Of a stretch of DNA of 64,000 bases, positions 48,867 through 57,645 are shown in pieces. A program made the translations under genes and the position numbers. The stretch's first letter is position 1, and each line of letters starts with the position of its first letter. Under the pieces are notes generated by a model. That model saw only the letters and a list, made by a program, of their open reading frames with translations, searched no databases and was not told the origin of the DNA. This stretch comes from Planobispora rosea (lineage in GTDB: Bacteria; Actinomycetota; Actinomycetes; Streptosporangiales; Streptosporangiaceae): assembly GCF_014648175.1 (NCBI RefSeq), contig NZ_BMQP01000041.1, forward strand, positions 1 to 64,000, written 5' to 3'.

Positions 48867-50207
48867 ATGACCAGCCCTCTCTCCCGCCGCTCCTTCCTCA
48901 CGCTGTCCGGCGCCGCCGGCCTCACCGCCGCCCTGGCCGCCTGCGGCGGCGGCACGAAGATCGGATCGGGCTCCACGGCCCCCGCCTCGGCCGCGCCGAC
49001 GTTCTCCGGCGGCGAGTACACCGGTCCCAAGGTGACCCTCGACTACTGGAACGGCTTCACCGGCGGCGACGGCCCGCACATGCGGACCATGCTGGACTCC
49101 TTCAACAAGGAGTTCTCCGGCCGGATCGAGGTCCGCAACGTCACCCGGCGCTGGGAGGACCTCTACCCCGCGATGCCCACCGCCATCACCGCAGGCAAGG
49201 GCCCCGACGTGGCGATCATCCACAACGACTGGATCGGCACCTTCGCCGCCCGCCGGACGCTCGTCCCGCTGGACGACGTGGTCGGCGCGCTGGAGCTGAC
49301 CGAGGCCGACTTCATCCCCGCCGTGTGGAACGCCGGCGTCTACGACGGCAAGCGCTACAGCGTCCCCCTCGACGTGCACAGCCTGGCCGACTACTGGAAC
49401 AAGAAGCACCTGGAGAAGATCGGCCTGTCGGAGGCCCCCGCTGACAAGGAGTCCTACGAGAAGGCCCTGGCCGACCTCAAGGACGCCGGGATCGCCAACC
49501 CGTTCTGGATGCCGAACAAGTGGCCGGCGCACCTGATGTTCATGAGCCTGCTCTGGCAGCACGGCGGGCAGCTCTACAGCGAGGACGGAGCCAAGGCGCT
49601 GTGGGGCGCCGAGCAGGGCGAGCAGGCGCTGGCCTGGATGGTGGAGCAGATCGACAAGGGCTACAGCCCGGCCAAGGTCGCCATCGACACCCAGTACGCC
49701 GCCTTCAAAAACGACAAGGTCAGCTTCACCTGGGACGGCATCTGGCAGATCAACGACCTGAAGACCAACGCGAAGTCCCTGGAGTGGGGCCTGTCCCCGG
49801 TGCCCAACATCGGCGGCACCCCGGCGGTGTGGAGCGCCTCCCACAACTTCGTGCTCACCTCCCAGGCGGGCAAGGACCCGAACAAGGTGCAGGCCGCGAA
49901 GTTCTTCATCGACTACATGAGCCGCCAGTCCGTCGAGTGGGCCAAGGCCGGGATGATCCCGGCCCGCAACTCCGCCCGCCAGGACCCCAGCGTCGCCGAC
50001 CTGCCCCAGGTGCGCATGGCCGAGGACGTGAGCATCTTCCACTTCCTGCCCGCGCTGCCGGGCGTCGGCGACGTCCAGTTCAAGGCCCTGGAGCTCGCGG
50101 TGGCCAAGGCCGTGCTCAAGGACGCGAGCCCCGCCGACGCCCTGAAGGAGGGCGTGGCCACCGCCGACAAGCTCCTGGCCGACAACAAGCGGAAGTACGG
50201 CCAGTGA
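48867..50207 (+). CDS. Sugar ABC transporter substrate-binding lipoprotein
   Basis: 446 residues. Twin-arginine-type signal (SRRSFLTLSG) ending in lipobox LAAC; the mature part is an SBP_bac_1 domain (KVTLDYWNGFTGGDGPHMRTMLDSFNKEF, KGPDVAIIHNDWIGTFAARRTLVPLDD). Likely ligand is an arabino-oligosaccharide, judged from the upstream GH51 gene. Start 3 bp after the GH51 stop, with CAGGAG within it. Confidence 0.93.
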   Translation: MTSPLSRRSFLTLSGAAGLTAALAACGGGTKIGSGSTAPASAAPTFSGGEYTGPKVTLDYWNGFTGGDGPHMRTMLDSFNKEFSGRIEVRNVTRRWEDLYPAMPTAITAGKGPDVAIIHNDWIGTFAARRTLVPLDDVVGALELTEADFIPAVWNAGVYDGKRYSVPLDVHSLADYWNKKHLEKIGLSEAPADKESYEKALADLKDAGIANPFWMPNKWPAHLMFMSLLWQHGGQLYSEDGAKALWGAEQGEQALAWMVEQIDKGYSPAKVAIDTQYAAFKNDKVSFTWDGIWQINDLKTNAKSLEWGLSPVPNIGGTPAVWSASHNFVLTSQAGKDPNKVQAAKFFIDYMSRQSVEWAKAGMIPARNSARQDPSVADLPQVRMAEDVSIFHFLPALPGVGDVQFKALELAVAKAVLKDASPADALKEGVATADKLLADNKRKYGQ

Positions 50208-50238
50208 TCACCGTGCGGCCGAGCCCCGGGAGGCCCCG

Positions 50239-51177
50239 ATGAGCCTTCTGACCCGGCAGAAGAGCCCGTCCGGGGCGGCGGAGCCCGCCGCCCCGGCGGG
50301 GACCGCGCGGAGGATGCGGTGGTGGACGCCGTACGCCTTCCTCGCGCCCTACCTCACGCTGTTCGCCGTCTTCATGGTCCTGCCGATCGGCTTCGGGTTC
50401 TGGACCAGCCTGCACGAGTGGGACATCAACCTCCCGGCCAAGCCGTTCGTCGGGCTGGACAACTACGCCGACCTGTTCGACCCGGCCGGCGTGGACGGCG
50501 GGCGGTTCTGGACGGCGATGCGCGCCACCGCGATCTTCACCCTGTTCTCGGTGCCGCTGCTGATCGTGCTGCCCCTGCTGGTGGCGCTGCTGATGAACGG
50601 CCGTTTCCGGGGGCGCAACCTCTACCGGGCCGTCTACTTCGCGCCGTACGTGCTGGGCGTGGCGGTGGTCGGATTCCTCTGGCGCTTCCTGCTCGACGGC
50701 AACATCGGCCTGGTCAACCACTATCTCGGCCTCGACGTGCAGTGGACCACCGACGAGCCGCCCGTCTGGGTCGCCCTGGTCGGGGTGACCGTGTGGTGGA
50801 CGCTGGGACTGAACGCGGTGATCTTCCTGGCCGGACTCCAGGACATCCCGCGTGAGCTGCACGAGGCGGCGATGGTCGACGGGGCCTCGGCCTGGCGCCG
50901 GTTCCTCGCGGTGACCCTGCCGGGCCTGCGGCCGGTCACCGTGTTCGTGGTCAACGCCACGATCCTGGCCTCGGCCAACATGTTCGGCCAGTCCTACCTG
51001 ATCACGGCGGGCGCCCCGGCGGACCGGACCAAGACCGCGATCTACCTCATCGCCGAGACCGGCCTGCGCCAGTTCGACATGGGCACCGCCTCGGCCATGA
51101 GCTTCATCCTCGCGGCCTTCCTGATGGCGGCCAGCGCCCTGGTCTTCGGGGCCTTCAGAGACAGGAGCCGGCGATGA
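50239..51177 (+). CDS. Sugar ABC transporter permease (MalF/UgpA type)
   Basis: 312 residues, six transmembrane helices. EAA loop in ELHEAAMVDGASAWRRFLAVTLPGLRPV. Forms the channel with the next gene product. Starts 31 bp after the binding-protein gene; its end overlaps the next start by 4 bp. No ATPase is encoded in the operon, so a shared MsiK-type ATPase elsewhere is likely. Confidence 0.94.
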   Translation: MSLLTRQKSPSGAAEPAAPAGTARRMRWWTPYAFLAPYLTLFAVFMVLPIGFGFWTSLHEWDINLPAKPFVGLDNYADLFDPAGVDGGRFWTAMRATAIFTLFSVPLLIVLPLLVALLMNGRFRGRNLYRAVYFAPYVLGVAVVGFLWRFLLDGNIGLVNHYLGLDVQWTTDEPPVWVALVGVTVWWTLGLNAVIFLAGLQDIPRELHEAAMVDGASAWRRFLAVTLPGLRPVTVFVVNATILASANMFGQSYLITAGAPADRTKTAIYLIAETGLRQFDMGTASAMSFILAAFLMAASALVFGAFRDRSRR

Positions 51178-52010
51178 CCCGTGACACCCGCGGCCTGCGC
51201 CGCGCGCTGCTCCACCTGGTCCTGGCGGTGGTGGCCGCGCTGTACCTGAGCCCGCTGGTCTACATGGTCTCCACCTCGTTCAAGACCCGCGAGGGCGCCG
51301 GGTCCACCGATCCCCAGTGGATCCCGGACCCGCTCACCGCCGACGCCTACCGGGAGATCCTCAACAGCGCGGACAGCCCGATCCTCACCTGGTTCGTCAA
51401 CAGCCTCGCCGCCGCCACCGGCCACGCCGCGCTGGTGCTGGTCACCGCGGCCCCGGCCGCCTACGCGCTGGCCCGGCTCCGCTTCCGGGGCCGCAACACG
51501 ATCTTCACCGTGGTCGTGGCGACGCTGTTCGTGCCGCCGGTGGTGCTGCTGATCCCCAACTTCCTCATCGTCAACGAGCTCGCGTGGGTCGACAGCCTCC
51601 CGGCGGTGATCGTCCCGGCGGCGGCGGGCGCGTTCGGGGTGTTCTTCCTGCGGCAGTTCTTCCTCACCCTGCCCGGCGAACTGGAGGAGGCCGCCGAGCT
51701 GGACGGCTGCAACCGCTGGCAGATCTTCACCTCCGTGGTGCTGCCGCTGGCCCGCCCCGCGCTGGTGACGCTGTTCCTGCTGTCGTTCCTCACCAACTGG
51801 AACGACTTCCTGTGGCCGATCTACGTCCTGCTCAGTCCCGAGTCCCTGACCCTGCCGGCGGGTCTGGGCAACTTCCAGGGCGCCAACAACATCCGCTACG
51901 ACCTGCTGATGGCCGGAGCGGTGATCGCCAGCTTGCCGGTGATCGCGCTCTACCTCGTCGCCCAGCGCTGGGTGATCGAGGGCATCTCCCGCTCGGGCCT
52001 CAAGGGCTGA
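51174..52010 (+). CDS. Carbohydrate ABC transporter permease (MalG/UgpE type)
   Basis: 278 residues, six transmembrane helices, EAA loop ELEEAAELDGCNRWQIFTSVVLPLARPALVT. ATG overlaps the previous stop (ATGA). Last gene of the arabinose-type operon; convergent with a GNAT gene. Operon members total one GH51 enzyme, one binding protein and two permeases. Confidence 0.94.
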   Translation: MTRDTRGLRRALLHLVLAVVAALYLSPLVYMVSTSFKTREGAGSTDPQWIPDPLTADAYREILNSADSPILTWFVNSLAAATGHAALVLVTAAPAAYALARLRFRGRNTIFTVVVATLFVPPVVLLIPNFLIVNELAWVDSLPAVIVPAAAGAFGVFFLRQFFLTLPGELEEAAELDGCNRWQIFTSVVLPLARPALVTLFLLSFLTNWNDFLWPIYVLLSPESLTLPAGLGNFQGANNIRYDLLMAGAVIASLPVIALYLVAQRWVIEGISRSGLKG

Positions 52011-52025
52011 GGACGCCGGGACGCG

Positions 52026-52469
52026 TCACAGGGCCTTGCCGAAGCAGAAGAACCGCTCGGGCGTGTGAACATACTTGCCGTAGTGCGGGATCGGCTCGTA
52101 GCCGGAGCTGCGGTACAGGTTGACCGCCTCCGGCTGCAGGTAGCCGGTGGTCAGCCGGAGCGCCGTGTTGCCCTGCGCCCTCGCCAGGTCCTCCAGTGCG
52201 CTCAGCAGGGAACGGGCGACGCCCCGGCCGCGGTGCTCCGGCACGACGTACATCCGCTTGACCTCGCCGGTCGCGGGGTCCACCGGCTGCACGGCTCCGC
52301 ACCCCACGGCCCTGCCGTCGACCACCGCGACGAGGAAGCGCGCCCCGGGGTCCACCCCGGAGCGCCCCTCGGCGCCGTACTTGGCGACCAGCTCCGCGAA
52401 GGCGGCGTCCACCAGGGCGGAGAGTGCCTCGTCGGCCAGGGGGCGTTCCTCGATCAGCATGGTGATCAT
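52026..52469 (-). CDS. GNAT-family N-acetyltransferase
   Basis: 147 residues. GNAT core: ARFLVAVVDGRAVGCGAVQPVDPATGEVKRMYVVPEHRGRGVARSLLSALEDLARAQGNTALRLTTGYLQPEAVNLYRSSGYEPI, with the pyrophosphate-binding RGRGVA loop. Substrate unknown. Two nearby ATGs (52469 and 52460), neither with a clear ribosome-binding site; the first is reported. Confidence 0.88.
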   Translation of the reverse strand: MITMLIEERPLADEALSALVDAAFAELVAKYGAEGRSGVDPGARFLVAVVDGRAVGCGAVQPVDPATGEVKRMYVVPEHRGRGVARSLLSALEDLARAQGNTALRLTTGYLQPEAVNLYRSSGYEPIPHYGKYVHTPERFFCFGKAL

Positions 52470-52543
52470 TTTAGGGGCGTCCGTACGGCCGCGCGAGGCG
52501 CGCCCTTCGCGGAGCCGTACGGGGCGGGCCGGAGCGCGGGGTC

Positions 52544-53350
52544 TCAGGACTTGCGGCCGACCCCGGCCAGGATGTCGAGACGGGGGCCGTCCCACCGGTC
52601 CTCGGGCTCCCGGTCCGGCCGCCATGACGCGACGGGAACCAGGCCGGGCTCGACCAGGTCGAACCCGTCGAACAGCCGGCGGATCTCCTCGGGAGAGCGG
52701 TTCGCCGCCTGGGAGGTCGCCCGGTCGTAGACCGCCTGCGCCTTCTCCTCGTCCTCGGGCCTGACGCCACCGCTGCCGTGCGAGATCACCAGATAGCTGC
52801 CCGGGGCCATCCGGTCGCGGAAGCTCGCGACGATGCCGTGCGGGTCCTCGGCGTCGGTGATGAAGTGCAGGACCGATACGAACAGGACGGCGACCGGCTC
52901 GCCGAAGTCGATGAGCTCCAGCAGCCTCGGGTCCTCCAGGATGGCCTGCGGCTCGCGCATGTCGCCCTGGACGATGGCCGTGGTGCCGTCCGTCGCCAGC
53001 AGCGCGCGGCCGTGGATGAGGACGATCGGGTCGTGGTCCACGTAGACGACCCGGGCCTTGGGGTCGACGCGCTGGGCGACCTGGTGGACGTTCTCCTGGG
53101 TGGGCAGGCCCGCGCCCAGGTCGAGGAACTGACGGATCCCGGCCTCGGCCAGGAAGCGGACGGCCCGCCCGAGGAAGGCGCGGTTCTCCCTGGCCATCAC
53201 CGGCGCCTCGGGGAGCGCGGCGCGCACCAGCTCGGCGGCCTCGCGGTCGGCGGCGAAGTTGTCCTTGCCGCCGAGCATGTAGTCGTAGATCCGGGCGGTG
53301 CTGGGGATCGAGACGTCGATCCCGGCCGGAGGGCGTGGCTGATCGGTCAC
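52544..53350 (-). CDS. SAM-dependent methyltransferase (DUF574/Methyltransf_19)
   Basis: 268 residues. Opens with GIDVSIPSTARIYDYMLGGKDNFAADREAAELV, the signature of an actinobacterial methyltransferase family expanded in Streptosporangiaceae and Streptomyces. Motif I FLDLGAGLPTQENVHQVAQ, acidic VYVDHDPIVL and motif II-like IVQGDMREP are intact. Substrates are unknown. Start at ATG 53350. Monocistronic. Confidence 0.93.
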   Translation of the reverse strand: MTDQPRPPAGIDVSIPSTARIYDYMLGGKDNFAADREAAELVRAALPEAPVMARENRAFLGRAVRFLAEAGIRQFLDLGAGLPTQENVHQVAQRVDPKARVVYVDHDPIVLIHGRALLATDGTTAIVQGDMREPQAILEDPRLLELIDFGEPVAVLFVSVLHFITDAEDPHGIVASFRDRMAPGSYLVISHGSGGVRPEDEEKAQAVYDRATSQAANRSPEEIRRLFDGFDLVEPGLVPVASWRPDREPEDRWDGPRLDILAGVGRKS

Positions 53351-53495
53351 GAAAGTTGATCATAGTGAGCGCCGGGCCGCACCGGGAGGACTCCCCTCCC
53401 CGCGCTCCACCGAATTGAGGTTTTCCTGATATTTCCGGACACCGTCTGACCTCCGCTCCGCCTAGGGTGAGAGATCGACCGGATGGGGAGGGCCG

Positions 53496-53939
53496 ATGGA
53501 ACGGCGGGACGACGAAGAGGTGCTGGACAGCCCGACGGGCTGGGTGGCCAAGCACGTCCGCGACTACGTCGCCTCGGACGGCGCCAGGGGGCACCTCTAC
53601 CACGGCATCCCGACCCTGCTGCTGACCACGCGGGGGCGGAGGTCCGGGAAGCTGCGCCGTACCGCGCTGATCTACGGCGAGGACGGCGACCGCCATCTGC
53701 TGGCGGCCTCCAACGGAGGGTCCGCCGGGCACCCGGCCTGGTATCTCAACCTGACCGCCGACCCGGACGTCCACGTCCAGGTCGGCCCGGAGCGGTTCGC
53801 GGCGCGAGCCCGTACGGCCACCGCCGAGGAGAAGGCCGCACTGTGGCCGATCATGGTGAAGCTCTTCCCGACGTACGCCCGCTACCAGGCCATGACAGCC
53901 CGGGACATCCCCCTCGTCATCCTCGAACGATCGGAGTGA
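53496..53939 (+). CDS. Nitroreductase/F420-dependent (DDN-type) oxidoreductase
   Basis: 147 residues. Matches the deazaflavin-dependent nitroreductase family: HLYHGIPTLLLTTRGRRSGKLRRTALIYGEDGDRHLLAASNGGSAGHPAWYLNLTADPDVHVQVGPERFAARART. The RGRRSGKLRRTPL segment is the cofactor-binding region. Likely uses reduced F420 to reduce quinones or xenobiotics. GGAGGG lies before the ATG; a TAGGGT -10 candidate is at 53463. Confidence 0.87.
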   Translation: MERRDDEEVLDSPTGWVAKHVRDYVASDGARGHLYHGIPTLLLTTRGRRSGKLRRTALIYGEDGDRHLLAASNGGSAGHPAWYLNLTADPDVHVQVGPERFAARARTATAEEKAALWPIMVKLFPTYARYQAMTARDIPLVILERSE

Positions 53940-53951
53940 GGCCCGTCGCCG

Positions 53952-55373
53952 TCAGGCGCCGGGCTCCGCGCGGGCGGACTCCAGCACCCGCGCGGCGTCG
54001 CGCTCGAAGAAGCCGCGGGCGGAGAGGCTGAGCAGGCCGCCGAGCACCATGGGCACGATCAGCACGTACATGGCGGTGACCAGGGAACCGCTCCGGTCGG
54101 AGGCGATGCCCACGGCCAGCGGCCCGAACGCCGAACCGGCCGCCAGGAGCAGCTGCAGGACGGCGAAGCCGAGCCCGCGCGAGGCGGCGGCGACCACGTC
54201 GGCGAGGGAGGCGGTCATGTTGGGGATGGCCGTCGCGGACAGGAACGCCGACAGCAGCAGCAGCACGACGAACACGGTCAGCGAGTCCATGGCGATGGCC
54301 AGGCCCTGGACCAGCGAACCCAGGGTGATGCCGACGCCGCCGACGAGCAGCCGGCCGCCCTTGCGCGTGCCGTGCACGCGCCGGCCCAGCCACGCGCCGA
54401 CCAGGGTACCGCCCACCACTCCGGCCACGGTGATCAGGCCGGCCAGGGAGCCGGCGGCGGCGGTGTCGACGCCGAACTTCCGGACCATCAGGGTGGGCAG
54501 CCAGAAATGGATCCCGGCGAGACCGAGGGTGAGCAGCATCAGCCCGACGCTGACCACGGTGAGGGTGGGAATCCGCAGGACCTCGCGGAACTGGCTGCCG
54601 AACCGGAGGCGGTCGGACAGCCGCTCGGCGACGCCGGCGACCTCGGCGGAGCGCGGCGCGGACGGCCCGGGGACGGGAACCGGCTCCTCGGATCCGCGGG
54701 CGACCACCCGGTCCAGGAACCCGCGGGAGGGCTCCCGCAGCCACCAGACGAGCAGGGCGGTCAGCACCCCGGGGATGGCCATGATCATGAAGGCGGTGCG
54801 CCAGTCTCCGAAGGCCTTGCCCAGCACGCCGCCGAGCGCGGTGCCGAACCCGCCGAGGTAGGTGGTGAGGCGGACCAGCCCGTACGCCTTGGCCCGCGTG
54901 ACCGGGGGGTAGTAGTCGGCGATCAGGCTGCCGGAGGCGGGGTTGTCGATGCTCTCGGCCGCCGCCAGGAAGACCCGCATCGCGTAGAACACGGCGAACC
55001 CGGTGGCCAGTCCCGACCCCAGGGTGGCCAGTCCCCAGCAGAAGACGACGACGGCGATGATCCGGGTGCGGCTGTACCGGTCGGCCAGGTACCCGGCGGG
55101 CAGGGTGACGACCGCCGCGGCCAGCGCGGAGGCGGCGGGGATGGACCCGGCGACCGTGTCGCTGATCCCCCACTCCGCCTGGATGTACGGCAGCAGGCCG
55201 GACAGCAGGTTGTGCTCGATCCGGTCGACCAGCCCGACCAGGAACAGCACCGCCAGGGGCGCCCACCCGTAGGGGGCGTGATCCTTCACGCTGATCCCCC
55301 GCCGCGGAGGCGCTCCCAGCCCCCGGCGCGGCGTTCCCCGGACTCCGTGTTCCCCGGTGACGACCTCGGCCAA
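53952..55373 (-). CDS. MFS transporter (spinster-like)
   Basis: 473 residues, 12 transmembrane helices. N-half PLAVLFLVGLVDRIEHNLLSGLLPYIQAEWGISDTVAGSIPAASALAAAVVTLPAGYLADRYSRTRII includes the A-motif-like GYLADRYSR; a central hydrophilic loop follows. Reminiscent of spinster-type and sphingosine-phosphate-like exporters; substrate unknown. A TTG at 55373 has AGGAGAG five bases upstream; a GTG at 55289 is the alternative start. A near-perfect palindrome lies 65 bp upstream. Confidence 0.86.
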   Translation of the reverse strand: MAEVVTGEHGVRGTPRRGLGAPPRRGISVKDHAPYGWAPLAVLFLVGLVDRIEHNLLSGLLPYIQAEWGISDTVAGSIPAASALAAAVVTLPAGYLADRYSRTRIIAVVVFCWGLATLGSGLATGFAVFYAMRVFLAAAESIDNPASGSLIADYYPPVTRAKAYGLVRLTTYLGGFGTALGGVLGKAFGDWRTAFMIMAIPGVLTALLVWWLREPSRGFLDRVVARGSEEPVPVPGPSAPRSAEVAGVAERLSDRLRFGSQFREVLRIPTLTVVSVGLMLLTLGLAGIHFWLPTLMVRKFGVDTAAAGSLAGLITVAGVVGGTLVGAWLGRRVHGTRKGGRLLVGGVGITLGSLVQGLAIAMDSLTVFVVLLLLSAFLSATAIPNMTASLADVVAAASRGLGFAVLQLLLAAGSAFGPLAVGIASDRSGSLVTAMYVLIVPMVLGGLLSLSARGFFERDAARVLESARAEPGA

Positions 55374-55437
55374 TGCACTCTCCTGCGCTGGGGTGCCGGA
55401 AGGCACGCGACGTGCGGGCCCACACCAGAAGGAAGCT

Positions 55438-55454
55438 CTAAAACTTCGTTCTAG
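55438..55454. promoter_or_regulatory. Palindrome upstream of the MFS gene
   Basis: CTAAAAC-TTC-GTTCTAG, inverted repeat with one mismatch per arm pair, in an AT-rich patch between the MFS start (55373) and the methylase stop (55512). The pattern resembles TetR-type operators of actinobacteria. No regulator gene adjoins. Confidence 0.45.
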
Positions 55455-55511
55455 TAGGTGCCCATAAAGTGCCATAAATCACATCCGTTTTACAGAGGCA
55501 GTCAGTAGCGG

Positions 55512-57452
55512 TCAGAGGACATCCCGTGACGGGCCTGGCCCTGCCTCCGGATCCGGCTGGAGTTTCCCGCTGGCGAGGCCGTCGAGCGCGAGACGGCTCA
55601 GCAGTTCCCCCGCCGCGCCCGCCCGGCGCAGCGCCTCCTCGAAACGTTCCAACCTCTGGAAGGCCCGCCCGTACCGCCGCTGCTCGGCGAGCGGCAACCG
55701 GGGCAGCTGCGTACGGCGCACGTCCACGCGGGCGGCCCCCGGCGCCGAGCCGGCCGGCTGCCGGGCCGAGGCCCTGAGGAACCCGGCGACGAAGTGGGGG
55801 TCGAAGAGCTCCGGGTCGAGCCGGATGAGGACCAGCTGGGGGCCGAGCGCGGTCTTCTCCTCGATCACTCTCGCGGCCGGCGTCCGGGTGGAGAGGGAGG
55901 TGACGACGTCGCCCGGTTGCGCGACGACCAGGCCGGGCCCGCCGGTCCCCCGGCCGGTCGCGGCCCGCCCCAGCACCACGTCCTGGGCGGTCAGCACCGC
56001 CAGCTCCCCGGGGCCGGGCTCCGTCCGCAGCGGACCCGGGACGATCTGCAGACTCCCCGCCCGCGCCAGCTCGCCCAGAGAGATCATGGAGAAGGGATCG
56101 CGCGGCGACTCGCTTCCCGTGGGCAGCAGGCCGGTCAGCTCGGCGGTCGCGCTCAGCAGCTCCTCCCGGGCCCCGGCCATCCCGCCGGGGCTGGTCACCG
56201 GCCTGACCAGGTAACGCCCCGGGGTGAGATCCACCTCGTCGTCGAGCAGATCGACGACCGGGACGGCACGACCGCCCGGCACCGTCTCACGTCGCGGGTC
56301 CGTCACGAAGGAGTGCCAGGTCGGGACCACGGCCTCCGGTGACACGGTGGCGTCGATCATCAGCACGTGCGAGGGGACCTGGTCCTCGGCGGCCGGCCGC
56401 CGCAGCAGCCACAGGTGGGGCGGCATCGCCGACTGGGGCGCCGCGCCGGAGGGCAGGGCCACCACGGCGCGCAGCGCGCCCGCCCGGATGAGCTGGGAGC
56501 GGATGCGCCGTCCGGACCTGCGGCCGGCGGCGGCCGGCGGCATGAGGACCACCACCTGCCCGCCCGGGCGGGCGTGGGCCAGGCAGTGCTGGACCCAGGC
56601 CAGCTCGGACTCGCCGCGCGGCGGCAGGCCGTACCGCCAGCGCGGGTCACCGGCCAGTTCCTCGTATCCCCAGCCGCGCTCGCTGAACGGCGGGCTGCAC
56701 AGTACGGCGTCGGCCTGGAGGCCGGGGAACGCGTCACCGGTCAGGGCGTCCCCCCGGCGCACGTCGGAGTCGATGCCGCGCACCGCCAGCCGGGCGCCGG
56801 CGAGCCGGGCCGTGGCCGCGTCGCGTTCCTGGCCCACCGCCCTGACCTTCCCGGGCTCGCTCCCGGCGGCGATCAGAAGCCCGCCGTGGCCGCACGACGG
56901 GTCGAACACCTCCCCCGTCCACGGCTGGATCAACGCCGCCATGAGCTGGGCGACCTCGGGAGAGATCTCCTGGATCCGGCGCGAGTGCGCCTCGGTGTAG
57001 CGGGTGTAGAGGAACTCCACGGTCTCCTCGCGCCCGCGGGCCTCGGCCAGCGCGGCGGTGGCGCGGATCAGCGGCACGTCGCCCTCGGCCGCCACCAGCT
57101 CGGGGAGGGCCTGGGCGATCTCGGAGTCCTCCCCCCGCAGAAGCGTTCCCAGCCTCCGGTGCGCGACGGCCGCGGCCAGCCGGCTGACGAGGGAGAGCAG
57201 CCGCAGGTCGTCGGCCGAGTTGCGGACCCGCTGCCAGAGGAGCTCGTCCTCGGGGAGTCGCTGGAGCTTTCCCTGGGCGCGCAGCCAGGTCTCGACCTCC
57301 GCGAGCGAGAACAACGGGCTGGAGGCGGTGCCGCCGACGGGCGCGGGGAAGTCACCGAACCGGCGGCGCCAGTTGCTCACCGCTGCCCGCCCGACCCCCG
57401 CAAGCCTGGCGATGTCCCCCGCGGTCACCGTCGCGCCGCCCTCCGAGATCAC
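55512..57452 (-). CDS. Orphan HTH-DNA methylase-specificity fusion protein
   Basis: 646 residues. Domains in order: N-terminal MerR/HTH-like DNA-binding domain (about 10-60, TAGDIARLAGVGRAAVSNWRRRFGDFPAPV), a helical HsdM_N-like region (65-165), an N6/N4 DNA methyltransferase domain with motif I FDPSCGHGGLLIAAG (about 185) and motif IV CSPPF (about 255, SPPF rather than the HsdM-type NPPF), and a C-terminal specificity-like region (about 450-640). No restriction or second specificity subunit is nearby, so it is probably a solitary methylase or a transcription factor derived from one. The GTG at 57452 has GGAGG seven bases upstream; 57458 is the alternative. Confidence 0.83.
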   Translation of the reverse strand: MISEGGATVTAGDIARLAGVGRAAVSNWRRRFGDFPAPVGGTASSPLFSLAEVETWLRAQGKLQRLPEDELLWQRVRNSADDLRLLSLVSRLAAAVAHRRLGTLLRGEDSEIAQALPELVAAEGDVPLIRATAALAEARGREETVEFLYTRYTEAHSRRIQEISPEVAQLMAALIQPWTGEVFDPSCGHGGLLIAAGSEPGKVRAVGQERDAATARLAGARLAVRGIDSDVRRGDALTGDAFPGLQADAVLCSPPFSERGWGYEELAGDPRWRYGLPPRGESELAWVQHCLAHARPGGQVVVLMPPAAAGRRSGRRIRSQLIRAGALRAVVALPSGAAPQSAMPPHLWLLRRPAAEDQVPSHVLMIDATVSPEAVVPTWHSFVTDPRRETVPGGRAVPVVDLLDDEVDLTPGRYLVRPVTSPGGMAGAREELLSATAELTGLLPTGSESPRDPFSMISLGELARAGSLQIVPGPLRTEPGPGELAVLTAQDVVLGRAATGRGTGGPGLVVAQPGDVVTSLSTRTPAARVIEEKTALGPQLVLIRLDPELFDPHFVAGFLRASARQPAGSAPGAARVDVRRTQLPRLPLAEQRRYGRAFQRLERFEEALRRAGAAGELLSRLALDGLASGKLQPDPEAGPGPSRDVL

Positions 57453-57645
57453 TCTCACCCCTCCACTCGAACCGGAAGCCCTCGCCGAGGTCCTCGCCGC
57501 GCGCGCCGCGCCTCCCCGGCACCGGTCGGCGAAAGCGGCTCAGACGTGCATCTTCGCACCCTCTGCGGTCTGTTTCCCACCTAACCTGTACCGGTTCCGA
57601 AACAACCGGCGCGGGCGGAGGTCTCCTCGTCCGGCGCGCCGCCTT

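Noticed and set aside
47322..50042. 906-codon open frame opposite the GH51 and binding-protein genes
   Set aside because: Crosses two well-defined genes and has repetitive Val/Gly/His composition.
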